Source of the DNA: Alphaproteobacteria bacterium
Lineage (GTDB): Bacteria; Pseudomonadota; Alphaproteobacteria; Rhodobacterales; Rhodobacteraceae
DNA length: 64,000 bases
Assembly (NCBI GenBank): GCA_030429495.1
Contig: JAUIFH010000007.1
Location: 62,001 to 126,000, forward strand
Direction: 5' to 3'
A program made the translations under genes and the position numbers. Below the pieces are notes generated by a model. That model did not search any database. It was given only the letters and a program-made list of their open reading frames with translations, and was not told the origin of the DNA. Of this stretch, positions 16,574-25,134 are shown piece by piece (the first letter of the stretch is position 1; each line of letters begins with the position of its first letter).

Positions 16574-17878
16574 ATGAAAATCGCGATGATCGGAACCGGG
16601 TATGTCGGGCTTGTCTCGGGCGTCTGCCTGTCCGATTTCGGGCATGAAGTCGTGTGTGTCGATAAGGACCCGCGCAAGGTCGACATGCTGACCCGGGGCG
16701 AGGTTCCGATCTACGAACCCGGTCTCGACGTGCTTATGGCCCGTAACGTCGCCGCCGGCCGACTGACCTTTACCGGCGACCTGAAGGCCGCAGTCGCGGG
16801 GGCAGACGCCGTGTTCATCGCCGTCGGAACACCGACGCGACGCGGCGATGGCCATGCCGACCTCACCTACGTCATGGCGGCAGCCGAGGAGATCGGCCGC
16901 GCGCTCACCGGCTATGCCGTCATCGTCACCAAATCGACCGTGCCCGTTGGCACCAATGCCGCCGTCCGCGCGGTGATCGAAAAGACATCGCCCGAGGCCG
17001 ATTTCGACGTCGCCTCAAACCCCGAATTCCTGCGCGAGGGCGCCGCGATCGACGATTTCATGCGCCCCGACCGGGTGGTTGTCGGCGTCACCTCGGACCG
17101 CGCGAAAAAGATCATGGGCGAGATTTACCGCCCGCTTTTCCTGCGTGACTTCCCGATCCTCTACACCGATCTGGAAACCGCTGAGATGATCAAATACGCG
17201 GCCAATGCCTTCCTCGCGACCAAGATCACCTTCATCAACGAAATCGCCCGTCTGTGCGAAAAGGTCGGCGCGGATGTGAAGCAGGTGTCAAAGGGCATGG
17301 GCCTCGACAATCGCATCGGCAACAAGTTCCTGCATGCCGGCCCCGGCTATGGCGGGTCATGCTTCCCGAAGGACACGTCCGCACTCGCCCGGATCGGTCA
17401 GGAACACGCCGCGCCGATGCAGATCGTAGAGACGGTCATCAAGGTCAATGACGAGATCAAGCGGCGCATGATCGAGAAGGTCATGGACCTCTGCGACGGT
17501 TCGGTGAACGGCAAGACGGTGGCGGTTCTCGGTGTGACCTTCAAACCCAACACCGACGACATGCGCGACGCGCCCTCGCTGACCATCGTGCCCGCCTTGG
17601 TCGGCAATGGCGCCAAGGTCCGCGTGGTGGACCCGCAGGGGCGGCGCGAGGGTGAAAGCCTTCTGCCCGGCGTGACCTGGATGGAAGATGCCTATGCTGC
17701 TGCAAAGGGCGCGAATGTCGTGGTAATTCTCACTGAATGGAACGAGTTCCGGGCCCTCGACCTCGCCCGGCTTGGCGGTACGATGAAGACCGCCCGCATG
17801 GCCGATCTGCGGAACATCTATTCGCCGAGGGATGCCGAGGCAGCGGGGTTCGAAGCCTATTCCGGCGTCGGGCGCTGA
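16574..17878 (+). CDS. ugd: UDP-glucose 6-dehydrogenase
   Basis: This 434-residue enzyme oxidises UDP-glucose to UDP-glucuronate with two NAD+, supplying a precursor for acidic exopolysaccharides or lipids. It has the Rossmann start MKIAMIGTGYVGLVSG, the VGTPTRRGDGHAD block, and the catalytic cysteine in GGSCFPKDT (Cys263). The length is normal. The ATG at 16574 follows GAGGG, and a TTGACA at 16515-16520 could be a -35 box, though no good -10 is seen. Its nearness to yjbHF suggests supply of sugar to the same envelope polysaccharide, which is inference. Confidence 0.93.
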   Translation: MKIAMIGTGYVGLVSGVCLSDFGHEVVCVDKDPRKVDMLTRGEVPIYEPGLDVLMARNVAAGRLTFTGDLKAAVAGADAVFIAVGTPTRRGDGHADLTYVMAAAEEIGRALTGYAVIVTKSTVPVGTNAAVRAVIEKTSPEADFDVASNPEFLREGAAIDDFMRPDRVVVGVTSDRAKKIMGEIYRPLFLRDFPILYTDLETAEMIKYAANAFLATKITFINEIARLCEKVGADVKQVSKGMGLDNRIGNKFLHAGPGYGGSCFPKDTSALARIGQEHAAPMQIVETVIKVNDEIKRRMIEKVMDLCDGSVNGKTVAVLGVTFKPNTDDMRDAPSLTIVPALVGNGAKVRVVDPQGRREGESLLPGVTWMEDAYAAAKGANVVVILTEWNEFRALDLARLGGTMKTARMADLRNIYSPRDAEAAGFEAYSGVGR

Positions 17879-17901
17879 CGGAAAGCGCTGGGGCGCTGCC
17901 C

Positions 17902-17944
17902 GTCGTCCATTGGTTCTCGAACCGATGGCGCACCAATGGACGAC
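17902..17944. terminator. 13-base perfect inverted repeat between convergent genes
   Basis: GTCGTCCATTGGT and its exact complement ACCAATGGACGAC are separated by 17 bases, lying between the stops of ugd and the MatB-like gene. There is no T-run on either side. It probably forms a large stem that ends or protects both transcripts. Confidence 0.5.
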
Positions 17945-17971
17945 CCCGAGGTATTTTCGGCAAGATGGAAG

Positions 17972-19480
17972 TCAGGACGCGAAGATGTCCTTGAAGTCCT
18001 CGCGCAGCGCGGCTTTCTGAACCTTGCCCATCGTGTTGCGCGGCAGCGCATCGCGGAACGCGATATGCTTCGGCTGCTTGAACTTCGCGAGGCTTTGCCC
18101 AAGGGCCGCACGGATCGCCTGATCATCGGGCGCAGCGCCGGGTTCCGGCACCACGACGGCCACGACTCCTTCGCCGAAATCGGGATGCGGCGCGCCGACT
18201 ACCGCGCTTTCCAGCACACCCGGCAGCGCGTCGAGGACCAGTTCGACCTCTTTCGGGTAGATGTTGAAGCCACCCGAAATGATCAGGTCCCTGCCGCGAC
18301 CGACGATTGTGACATAGCCGTCGGCATCCACACAGCCAAGATCGCCGGTGATGAAGAACCCGTCAGGCCTGAGTTCCTCGGCGGTCTTTTCCGGCATGTT
18401 CCAGTAGCCCTTAAAGACGTTTGGGCCGCGCACCTCGATCGTGCCGATCTCTCCTTGCGGCACCGCATTGCCCTCACCGTCGCAGACCTTCAGCTCAACG
18501 CCCGGCAGGGGAAGGCCGACGGTGCCGGCCCGCCGATCACCCTCATACGGGTTCGAGGTGTTCATGTTGGTCTCGGTCATGCCGTAGCGCTCAAGGATGC
18601 GATGGCCTGTCCGCGCCTCCCACTGGCGATGGGTTTCGGACATGAGCGGCGCGGAGCCGGAGATGAACAGCCGCATGCCGGCCACGAGATCACGGTCCAG
18701 CCGCGCATCGTCGAGCAGGCGGGTATAGAAGGTCGGCACCCCCATCATGGTTGTCGCCCGGGGCATTGCACCGATCACGGTGTCCAGATCGAACTTCGGA
18801 AGAAAGATCATGGGCGCACCCGCAAGAAGCGCCACATTCGTGGCGACGAAAAGCCCATGGGTATGAAAGATCGGCAGGGCGTGCAGAAGCACGTCGTCTT
18901 CGCTGAACCGCCAGAAATCGACGAGAACCTCGGCATTCGACAGAAGGTTCCCATGGCTCATCATCGCGCCCTTGGAACGCCCTGTCGTGCCCGACGTGTA
19001 AAGAAGCGCGGCAAGGTCCCCGGCGGTCCGGGGCCGGACGTCCGCCGGCGCCACCACGCTCGCGGCCTCAGCGAAACCGCCGGTTCCGTCGGCGTTCAGG
19101 ACACCGATCGCGGCCCCGCATCGCGCGGCGACCGGTGCAAGCGCGGCCTCCGCCCGACCATCGCACAGAAGCAGCTTCGCGCCGGCATCGGCAACGAAGT
19201 ATTCCACCTCGGCCGCCGTGTAGGCAGTGTTAAGCGGCAGGAAGACCACACCGGCCCGGATCGCCCCCGCGATCACGGCAAGCATGTCCGGACTCTTCTC
19301 CAGTTGCAGCGCAACGCGGTCACCGGGTTGCAGCCCTGTGGTCATCAGCGCCCCGGCGAAACGCGCAGCCCTCCGGGCGAAATCCGCATGGGACAGACGC
19401 GCACCGTCCGACAGGATGAGGAAGTCCGCCTCCCGGCCCTCGTGCCGCCCGAACAACGCGTCATACAAATGATTGGCCAT
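17972..19480 (-). CDS. matB: Malonyl-CoA synthetase-like acid-CoA ligase (MatB)
   Basis: This 502-residue ANL-superfamily enzyme would join malonate (or a methylmalonate-like acid) to CoA using ATP. It has the P-loop LLYTSGTTGRSKGA, the A5-type motif ERYGMTETNMNTSNPY that is characteristic of MatB, TGDLGCVDADGYVTIVGR and the C-terminal lysine motif NTMGKVQK. The MatB wording is stronger than for generic acyl-CoA ligases. A malonyl-CoA decarboxylase or malonate transporter is not adjacent. Likely role: malonate scavenging or detoxification, giving malonyl-CoA. Confidence 0.82.
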   Translation of the reverse strand: MANHLYDALFGRHEGREADFLILSDGARLSHADFARRAARFAGALMTTGLQPGDRVALQLEKSPDMLAVIAGAIRAGVVFLPLNTAYTAAEVEYFVADAGAKLLLCDGRAEAALAPVAARCGAAIGVLNADGTGGFAEAASVVAPADVRPRTAGDLAALLYTSGTTGRSKGAMMSHGNLLSNAEVLVDFWRFSEDDVLLHALPIFHTHGLFVATNVALLAGAPMIFLPKFDLDTVIGAMPRATTMMGVPTFYTRLLDDARLDRDLVAGMRLFISGSAPLMSETHRQWEARTGHRILERYGMTETNMNTSNPYEGDRRAGTVGLPLPGVELKVCDGEGNAVPQGEIGTIEVRGPNVFKGYWNMPEKTAEELRPDGFFITGDLGCVDADGYVTIVGRGRDLIISGGFNIYPKEVELVLDALPGVLESAVVGAPHPDFGEGVVAVVVPEPGAAPDDQAIRAALGQSLAKFKQPKHIAFRDALPRNTMGKVQKAALREDFKDIFAS

Positions 19481-19514
19481 GTTCCCCGCCCCGATCCGTT
19501 CGTGACCCCAATAC

Positions 19515-19530
19515 CGCCCGCCGCCGGGCG
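19515..19530 (-). terminator. Small GC hairpin after znuB
   Basis: CGCCCG-CCGC-CGGGCG starts four bases beyond the znuB stop on the minus strand. No T-run follows, so it is a weak terminator candidate. Confidence 0.35.
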
Positions 19531-19533
19531 AAT

Positions 19534-20322
19534 CTAGCGTCCGCGATCTCCGAGCGGCAGGCTTAGCGCGAAGATCGCGGCAGCGGCCACCACGATGGAG
19601 GGGCCGGCCGGCGTGTCCAAGCCCAGCGACGCGGCGAGGCCCGTGAGAACCGCGAAACTTCCGAGCAGGACGGCCCAGACTGCCATCGCCTCGGGGCTAC
19701 GTGACAGCGCGCGGGCCGACGCCGCAGGAACGATCAGCATCGCAGCGATCAGGAGCGCGCCGACAATCTTGATCGCCAGCGCCACGACAAGGGCCAGCGC
19801 CAGCGTCAGGACCAGCTTCTCGCGCCTCGGATCTATGCCGGAGGCCTGCGCCAGTTCCTCGTTGACGGTCGCGGTCAGCAGCGCGTCCCAGCGCCACCGG
19901 AGCAGCCCCAGCACCACGCCGGACCCGATCCAGATCCAGAGCAGTTCGAGCTTCGTGACCGTCAGCACGTCGCCGAACAGATAGGAAGAAAGGTCGGCCC
20001 TGACGGCGGGCAGGAAAGACACGGCGACGAGCCCTGCCGCCAGCGCGGAATGGGCGAGCACGCCGAGCGACGTGTCGGCGGCACGGCCGCGCCCGCTCAG
20101 CGCCGTCACGGCAAGTGCCATGGCAAGCGCCACGATCACCGTTCCCGCGACGATCGGCAGCGAAGTCGCCAGCGCGAGAGCCACGCCGAGGATCGCCGCA
20201 TGGGCGGTCGCGTCACCCATATAGGCCATGCGCCGCCACACGACGAAGGCGCCAAGCGGCCCGGCCGCCAGCATCAGGCCGATCCCGGCCAGACCGGCGC
20301 GAATGAGAAAATCGTCAGGCAT
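19534..20322 (-). CDS. znuB: Zinc ABC transporter permease ZnuB
   Basis: This 262-residue integral membrane protein of the ABC-3 family has about eight helices and the family stretches GDATAHAAILGVALAL (the loop that meets the ATPase), LGVLAHSALAAGL and KIVGALLIAAMLIVPAASA. It forms the inner-membrane channel for zinc. I chose the ATG at 20322, which overlaps znuC by eight bases; extending the frame to 20502 would give a low-complexity leader that is only the reverse frame of the His-rich znuC tail. It is the last gene of zur-znuC-znuB. Confidence 0.92.
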   Translation of the reverse strand: MPDDFLIRAGLAGIGLMLAAGPLGAFVVWRRMAYMGDATAHAAILGVALALATSLPIVAGTVIVALAMALAVTALSGRGRAADTSLGVLAHSALAAGLVAVSFLPAVRADLSSYLFGDVLTVTKLELLWIWIGSGVVLGLLRWRWDALLTATVNEELAQASGIDPRREKLVLTLALALVVALAIKIVGALLIAAMLIVPAASARALSRSPEAMAVWAVLLGSFAVLTGLAASLGLDTPAGPSIVVAAAAIFALSLPLGDRGR

Positions 20323-21088
20323 CGGCGCCCTCGTGCCGGCAGGAATGGTCGTGGTCGTGTGCGTGGCCATGCCCGCCATGATCGTGGTCGTGGTCATGCG
20401 TATGCCGGTAGAGCGCCAGCGCGCCCCCGGTGCCCAGCCCGAAAAGCGCGCGGTACTCAGGCGCCGCGGACACCACCTGCGGCGCGCCCTCGCAGCAGAC
20501 ATGGCCGTTGAGGCAGATCACCCGGTCCGACGCGCTCATGACGACATGCAGGTCATGACTGACCATCAGAACGGCCGCGCCGGTCTCGGCCCGAACCTCC
20601 TCCACCAGCAGGTAGAAGGCGGCGATCCCCGGCTGGTCGAGGCCTTGGGTCGGTTCGTCGAGGATCAGGATCTCGGGCCGGACAAGCAGGGCACGGGCGA
20701 GAAGGACGCGCTGAAGCTGGCCGCCCGACAGCCCGGCCATCTGTTGCGCCCCGATGCCGGGAACGCCCGTCCGGGCCAGTGCCGCTTCCGCTTCCGCGTC
20801 GGACACGCGGCGCGGCAGGGAAAGGAACCGCCGCACCGTCATCGGCAGCGCGGCGTCGATATGCAGCCGTTGGGGAACATAGCCGATGCCCAGACCGGCG
20901 CTGCGCTCCACCCGCCCTTCCGCCGCCGGCTCCAGCCCGATCAGCGCGCGGATCAGCGTTGACTTGCCAGACCCGTTCGGGCCGACGACGGTCACGATCT
21001 CGCCCTTGCGGATCGCGAAATCAACATTCTTCAGGACCGTCACGCCGCCGTGCCGGACACTCAGCCCCCGCGCCTCGATCAGCGTCAC
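20315..21088 (-). CDS. znuC: Zinc ABC transporter ATP-binding protein ZnuC
   Basis: This 257-residue ATPase has Walker A GPNGSGKST, signature LSGGQLQRVLLARAL, Walker B LILDEPTQGLD and the H-loop VSHDLHVV. The C-terminal 30 residues are extremely rich in His and Asp (HDHDHDHGGHGHAHDHDH), a likely metal-sensing or metal-holding tail. The GTG start at 21088 overlaps the zur stop (GTGA). Together with ZnuB and ZnuA it makes a high-affinity zinc importer, expected to be induced under zinc shortage by loss of Zur binding. Confidence 0.93.
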   Translation of the reverse strand: MTLIEARGLSVRHGGVTVLKNVDFAIRKGEIVTVVGPNGSGKSTLIRALIGLEPAAEGRVERSAGLGIGYVPQRLHIDAALPMTVRRFLSLPRRVSDAEAEAALARTGVPGIGAQQMAGLSGGQLQRVLLARALLVRPEILILDEPTQGLDQPGIAAFYLLVEEVRAETGAAVLMVSHDLHVVMSASDRVICLNGHVCCEGAPQVVSAAPEYRALFGLGTGGALALYRHTHDHDHDHGGHGHAHDHDHSCRHEGADA

Positions 21089-21588
21089 GATGCGGCCCCC
21101 GCACAGGTTGGGCAGAGACCAAGCGCCTCGATGTTCGTGCGCTCCACGACAAAGCCGATCCGGGCGGCAGCGTCCTCCATCGTGCGCCGCACCGCATCGT
21201 CCGGCGCCTCGGCGACCGCGTCGCAGGACTTGCAGATGAAGAAGGCGGGACTGTGCGCGTGGCCCGGATGCATGCAGGCCGCGAACGCGTTCAGTCGCCG
21301 GATCCTGTGCGCAAGCCCTTGATCCACAAGGAAATCGAGCGCACGATAGGCGACCGGCGGCTGATTGCCGAACCCGGCGTCGGCAAGCCGGTCCAGAACT
21401 TCGTAAGCCCCCATGGCACGATGAGACTCCAGCAGAATCTCCAGCGCCCTACGCCTGACAGGGGTAAGCCGCGCGCCACGCTCGGCGCTCAGCGCCTCGG
21501 CCCGTGCCAGCACGCCATCGGCGCAATGTGCATGGTCGTGTGTTTCAAAGGCGAGGCCCGGATCGGCGGGGTTTTTCGAGTCGGTCAT
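21085..21588 (-). CDS. zur: Zinc-responsive Fur-family repressor Zur
   Basis: This 167-residue protein has an N-terminal winged helix (LTPVRRRALEILLESHRAMG) and a C-terminal part with ACMHPGHAHSPAFF and two CxxC pairs (CKSC, CPTC), the structural zinc site of Fur/Zur proteins. Its location upstream of znuCB and opposite znuA identifies it as Zur. I place the start at the ATG 21588; the longer frame begins at 21615, inside the palindromic operator, which is unlikely. Zinc-loaded Zur should repress its own operon and znuA from the same site. Confidence 0.9.
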   Translation of the reverse strand: MTDSKNPADPGLAFETHDHAHCADGVLARAEALSAERGARLTPVRRRALEILLESHRAMGAYEVLDRLADAGFGNQPPVAYRALDFLVDQGLAHRIRRLNAFAACMHPGHAHSPAFFICKSCDAVAEAPDDAVRRTMEDAAARIGFVVERTNIEALGLCPTCAGAAS

Positions 21589-21613
21589 GGGATCGTCACG
21601 TTGCCGTCTTGAC

Positions 21614-21630
21614 ATGTTATGCTATAACAT
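21614..21630. promoter_or_regulatory. Zur operator between zur-znuCB and znuA
   Basis: ATGTTATGCTATAACAT is a perfect 7+3+7 inverted repeat, similar to alphaproteobacterial Zur boxes built on a TGTTAT-ATAACA core. It lies 25 bases before the zur start and 58 bases before the znuA start, so one site can control both directions. Zur binding is inferred from site type and position. Confidence 0.85.
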
Positions 21631-21688
21631 ACGAGAAGCGATCACAGACCGCAATCCCCGCCGTCCGCCGAACTGAAGGAGCCCGCCA

Positions 21689-22675
21689 ATGCGCCGCGCA
21701 ACGATTCCCACCACCGCCTTCGTGCTCCTTGCACTGCCGGCTTCGGCGGAAGCGCCCGCCATCGTCACCGACACACCGGTCGTCCACTCACTCGTCGCGC
21801 AGGTCATCGGAGATCTGGGCAGCCCGACCCTGTTGCTCGACCAAGGGGCAGACGCGCATGATTTCCAGCTTAGGCCGTCGCAACTCCGCTCCATCCAGGC
21901 CGCGGACCTCGTGATCTGGACCGGCCCGACCCTGATGCCGCGCCTCTCCGGCGCGCTCGGCGGCACGGACGGCACGCCCGCGATTGCGCTTCTCGACGCC
22001 GAGGGCACGCTGCTGCGCCATTACGGCACGGCGGAGCATGACGAGGATGACGATCATGGTGATCACGATGCCACGGAGGCGCACGATCACGACGACGCGC
22101 ATGTCGAGGGTGGCACGCACGACGATGACCATGCGGGCCATGACCACGGCACCGGCCTCGATCCCCATGCATGGCTCGACCCGGACAATGCCGAGATATG
22201 GATCGGCCTGATTAGCGATGCGCTGGTGGAACGCGACCCTGGCAACGCCGTGGCCTACCGCGCGAACGCCTCGCTCGCCCTGACGCGGATCGAGACGCTG
22301 GAGGCCGCGATCACGCGAGACCTGGCCGACGCCGGCGCCGCGCCGATCATCGTGGCGCATGATGCCTACGGTTATTTTGCGGACCATTTCGGCCTTAGGA
22401 TCGTGGCGGCCGTCGCAGACGGCGACGCCGCTGACCCCGGCGCCGCGCATCTGTCCCGGGTCCGCGCATTGCTGGAAAGCGGTGAAGTGACCTGCATCTT
22501 CCCCGAAGTCATCCGCGACCCTTCGCCGGTCATTGCCGTCGCCGACGGGACCGGCGCCCGTATCGGCGGCGCACTTGACCCGGAAGGACGCGCCATCGCG
22601 CCGGGGCCGTTGCTCTATGATCAGCTCCTCCAGAACATGGGCGCCACCATCGCCGAATGCCTGGCGGGCGGCTAA
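21689..22675 (+). CDS. znuA: Zinc ABC transporter substrate-binding protein ZnuA
   Basis: This 328-residue periplasmic protein has a signal peptide (cleavage near ASAEA), metal ligands in DAHDFQL (His57) and LDPHAWLD (His160), and between them a His/Asp-rich loop at about residues 117-153 that is the hallmark of zinc-type rather than manganese-type cluster A-I proteins. The ATG follows AAGGAG. It is the divergent partner of zur-znuCB across the Zur box. It captures zinc in the periplasm and passes it to ZnuB. Confidence 0.93.
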   Translation: MRRATIPTTAFVLLALPASAEAPAIVTDTPVVHSLVAQVIGDLGSPTLLLDQGADAHDFQLRPSQLRSIQAADLVIWTGPTLMPRLSGALGGTDGTPAIALLDAEGTLLRHYGTAEHDEDDDHGDHDATEAHDHDDAHVEGGTHDDDHAGHDHGTGLDPHAWLDPDNAEIWIGLISDALVERDPGNAVAYRANASLALTRIETLEAAITRDLADAGAAPIIVAHDAYGYFADHFGLRIVAAVADGDAADPGAAHLSRVRALLESGEVTCIFPEVIRDPSPVIAVADGTGARIGGALDPEGRAIAPGPLLYDQLLQNMGATIAECLAGG

Positions 22676-22717
22676 TGATCGGGGCGACGCCGACGCAATG
22701 TCCGGACGGGGGCGAGA

Positions 22718-23572
22718 ATGCTGTTTGACGACCGCCCCTGCCGCCTTGGTGAAGGCCCCCTCTGGCATCCCGAACGCGGCCAGCTGTTCTGGTTCGACAT
22801 CCTGGAAAAGCGCCTCCTGACGCGGGATGCGTCCGGCCCGCGCCACTGGCAGTTCGACCACCACGTATCCGCCGCCGGACGTATCGACTACGACCGGCTG
22901 CTGATCGCGTCCGAGGTGGCGCTGTCGACCTTCGATATCCGAAGCGGCGCGCAGGACGTGGTCGTGCCGCTTGAAGCCGAAAACCCCGTGACCCGGTCGA
23001 ATGACGGGCGTGCCGACCCATGGGGCGGCTTCTGGATCGGCACGATGGGAAAGGCCGCCGAACCCGATGCGGGGGCGATCTGGCGCTATTGGCGGGGGGA
23101 ACTCCGCCAACTGTTCGCACCGATCACGATTTCGAACGCGATCTGCTTCGCGCCCGACCGGCGGCACGGCTATTTCGCGGACACCGCCCGCCGAACGATC
23201 TGGCGCACCGCGCTGGACGGGCGCGACGGCTGGCCGGCCGGAGAACCCGAGGTTTTCATCGACCTCAACGCCCAAGGGCTGAACCCTGATGGTGCGGTCT
23301 GCGATGCGGAGGGCAACCTCTGGATCGCGGAATGGGGCGCCGGGCGGGTCGCCTGCCACGCGCCGGATGGCCACTTCCTGCGCGCGCTCACCGTCGGCGG
23401 CCGCCATGCCTCCTGCCCGGCCTTCGGCGGAACCGATCTCATGAATCTTTATGTCACGACGGCCAGCGACGGATTGCCGGATGACGTCCGCAGGGCCGAG
23501 CCCGAAAATGGCTGCACCTTCGTGCTGGGTCCCGATGCGCGCGGTCTGCCGGAACATGCCGTGGAACTGTGA
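22718..23572 (+). CDS. SMP-30/gluconolactonase family sugar lactonase
   Basis: This 284-residue protein has the SMP-30 six-bladed propeller pattern: CRLGEGPLWHPERGQLFWFD (metal glutamate near the start), RSNDGRADPWGGFWIGTMG, and NPDGAVCDAEGNLWIAEWG. Family members are calcium or zinc lactonases opening sugar lactones such as gluconolactone or L-arabinonolactone. No sugar dehydrogenase or dehydratase is adjacent, so the pathway is unknown. It starts 42 bases after znuA and could be read through from it, though a functional link with zinc is not apparent. Confidence 0.85.
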   Translation: MLFDDRPCRLGEGPLWHPERGQLFWFDILEKRLLTRDASGPRHWQFDHHVSAAGRIDYDRLLIASEVALSTFDIRSGAQDVVVPLEAENPVTRSNDGRADPWGGFWIGTMGKAAEPDAGAIWRYWRGELRQLFAPITISNAICFAPDRRHGYFADTARRTIWRTALDGRDGWPAGEPEVFIDLNAQGLNPDGAVCDAEGNLWIAEWGAGRVACHAPDGHFLRALTVGGRHASCPAFGGTDLMNLYVTTASDGLPDDVRRAEPENGCTFVLGPDARGLPEHAVEL

Positions 23573-23581
23573 CCGCGAAGC

Positions 23582-23608
23582 AAAAAGCCCCGGCGCGGGG
23601 CCGGGGCT
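23582..23608 (-). terminator. Intrinsic terminator of trcR
   Basis: Stem AGCCCCGG/CCGGGGCT (23586-23593 with 23601-23608) with a seven-base loop is followed on the minus strand by TTTTT. It begins ten bases after the trcR stop and lies just beyond the convergent SMP-30 gene. Confidence 0.88.
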
Positions 23609-23617
23609 TGCAGACGA

Positions 23618-24379
23618 TTAGTTGTCGTCGTCGTCCTCATCGTCGTCATCGCCGTGTGGCAGATTGAAGAACGCATCCGCATCGGAATAGTCCGCCGGAT
23701 CCTTCTTCTCGTCATCTTCCTCGCTCTGCGACAGCGAGAAGTTCTCAAGCCCCGCGATGGCCGTCGGCATCTTCGGCTCCGGCGCCATGCCAAGCGACTG
23801 CTCGGTCGAGACCAGCTTGCGCCGCTCGTCATCCGACATCACGATACCATCGGCGGCCTTCTTCTTCGCCGCCTTCTGCACGGCCGCGTCCAGTTCGGAC
23901 TGCCGGCAAAGGCCGAGCGCAACGGGGTCGATCGGCGTGATGTTGTTGATGTTCCAGTGCGTGCGGTCACGGATCGACGCGATGGTCGGCTTGGTCGTCC
24001 CGACAAGCTTGCCGATCTGCGAATCCGCGAGTTCGGGGTGGAACTTGACCAGCCACAGGATCGCAGCCGGGCGGTCCTGCCGCTTGGACAGCGGCGTGTA
24101 GCGCGGGCCGCGGCGCTTTTCCTCGCCGACCGAGGCCGGGTTGAACTTGAGCTTCAGCTTGTGCAGCGGGTCCTTCTCGCCCTTCTCGATCTCGATCGGT
24201 TCGAGCTGGTTGTTCGCGATCGGGTCGAACCCTTTGACGCCCGCGGCGACATCGCCATCGGCGATCCCCTGCACTTCCAGTTCATGCAGGCCGCAGAAGT
24301 CGGCGATCTGCTTGAAGCTCAGCGTGGTGTTGTCGACCAGCCAGACGGCGGTGGCCTTGGCCATGAGCGGTTTGTTCAT
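23618..24379 (-). CDS. trcR: Cell-cycle transcriptional regulator TrcR (DUF1013)
   Basis: This 253-residue protein matches the DUF1013/TrcR family of alphaproteobacteria. Recognisable parts are TAVWLVDNTTLSFKQIADFC near the N-terminus, GPRYTPLSKRQDRPAAILWL and KLVGTTKPTIASIRDRTHWN, the last a helix-turn-helix-like region. It ends in a strongly acidic tail (DDDDEDDDDN), as in other members. The ATG at 24379 follows AAAGGAG. The family is linked to cell-cycle gene transcription in Caulobacter; its exact action here is not shown by sequence. Confidence 0.88.
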   Translation of the reverse strand: MNKPLMAKATAVWLVDNTTLSFKQIADFCGLHELEVQGIADGDVAAGVKGFDPIANNQLEPIEIEKGEKDPLHKLKLKFNPASVGEEKRRGPRYTPLSKRQDRPAAILWLVKFHPELADSQIGKLVGTTKPTIASIRDRTHWNINNITPIDPVALGLCRQSELDAAVQKAAKKKAADGIVMSDDERRKLVSTEQSLGMAPEPKMPTAIAGLENFSLSQSEEDDEKKDPADYSDADAFFNLPHGDDDDEDDDDN

Positions 24380-24471
24380 GCCGCGTCTCCTTTACAAATC
24401 TCTCCCGCGCCGGGAAAACGGCCGCGACCCTCGAGCCGCCTTTCCTCGTTTTCGGGGAAGTTCGGTCGCTG

Positions 24472-24477
24472 TATAAT
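24472..24477 (+). promoter_or_regulatory. -10 box of the RNase T2 gene
   Basis: A perfect TATAAT lies 27 bases before the RNase T2 start, preceded by a TG-containing CTG. No convincing -35 is seen at the usual distance. The rest of the 125-base gap to trcR holds nothing else clear. Confidence 0.5.
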
Positions 24478-24504
24478 CGTTCCGCACTTGGGAGAAAAGA
24501 GAAA

Positions 24505-25134
24505 ATGCGCTGGCTCACGGCCTTGTTTTTCACAGCCCTGCCCGCTTTCGCGGACGGCGAGCGTGCCGGAGAGTTCGACTACTACATCCTCTCGCTCGGC
24601 TGGTCGCCCACTTACTGCGCGCTGACGGGTGACGCACGCGACGACGACCAGTGCCATCCCCGCCACGACTACAGCTTCACGTTGCACGGGCTCTGGCCGC
24701 AATACGACTTCGGCTGGCCAAGCTACTGCCGCACGAGCGAACGCGATCCGTCACGCAGCCAGACCCGCGCGATGGTGGACATCATGGGGTCAAGCGGCCT
24801 TGCCTGGCACGAATGGAAGAAACACGGCCGCTGTTCCGGACTTTCGTCGGAAGACTATTTCGCACTGTCGCGCGACGCCTATGAAAGCGTCGTAATCCCC
24901 GAGGTCCTGTCCGGCCTCAACCGCGACGTCCGCCTGCCGACCCGCGTGGTCGAGGAAGCGTTCATCGAGGCAAATCCCGGTCTCGAGCCAACAATGATCA
25001 CCATCACCTGCGAGGCAGGGCGGATCGACGAGGCACGGATTTGCCTGACCCGCGACCTGCAATTCCGCCCCTGCGGGCAGGATGCCGCGCGTGACTGCCG
25101 AATGACCGATGCCTTGATGGAAGCCGTCCGCTAA
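24505..25134 (+). CDS. Secreted ribonuclease T2
   Basis: This 209-residue endoribonuclease has a short signal peptide (cleavage near PAFA) and both catalytic blocks: FTLHGLWPQ (CAS I, His61) and WHEWKKHGRC (CAS II, His102, Glu103, Lys106, His107). Several cysteines would form disulfides in the periplasm or outside. Such enzymes cut RNA non-specifically, so it may feed nucleotides into the purine and nucleoside pathways encoded further right. Its stop overlaps the stop of the convergent bhcR by three bases. Confidence 0.92.
   Translation: MRWLTALFFTALPAFADGERAGEFDYYILSLGWSPTYCALTGDARDDDQCHPRHDYSFTLHGLWPQYDFGWPSYCRTSERDPSRSQTRAMVDIMGSSGLAWHEWKKHGRCSGLSSEDYFALSRDAYESVVIPEVLSGLNRDVRLPTRVVEEAFIEANPGLEPTMITITCEAGRIDEARICLTRDLQFRPCGQDAARDCRMTDALMEAVR

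Noticed and set aside
19534-20502. Longer ZnuB starting at 20502
   Set aside because: The extra N-terminal part is the antiparallel-frame reading of the His-rich end of znuC and lacks family similarity; the ATG at 20322 begins the first membrane segment.
21788-23557. 589-codon minus-strand frame across znuA and the SMP-30 gene
   Set aside because: It spans two unrelated genes on the other strand and is a composition artefact.
23618-23660. GAC/GAT-rich tract at the end of trcR as a DNA repeat
   Set aside because: It codes the acidic tail usual for the family; not a separate repeat element.
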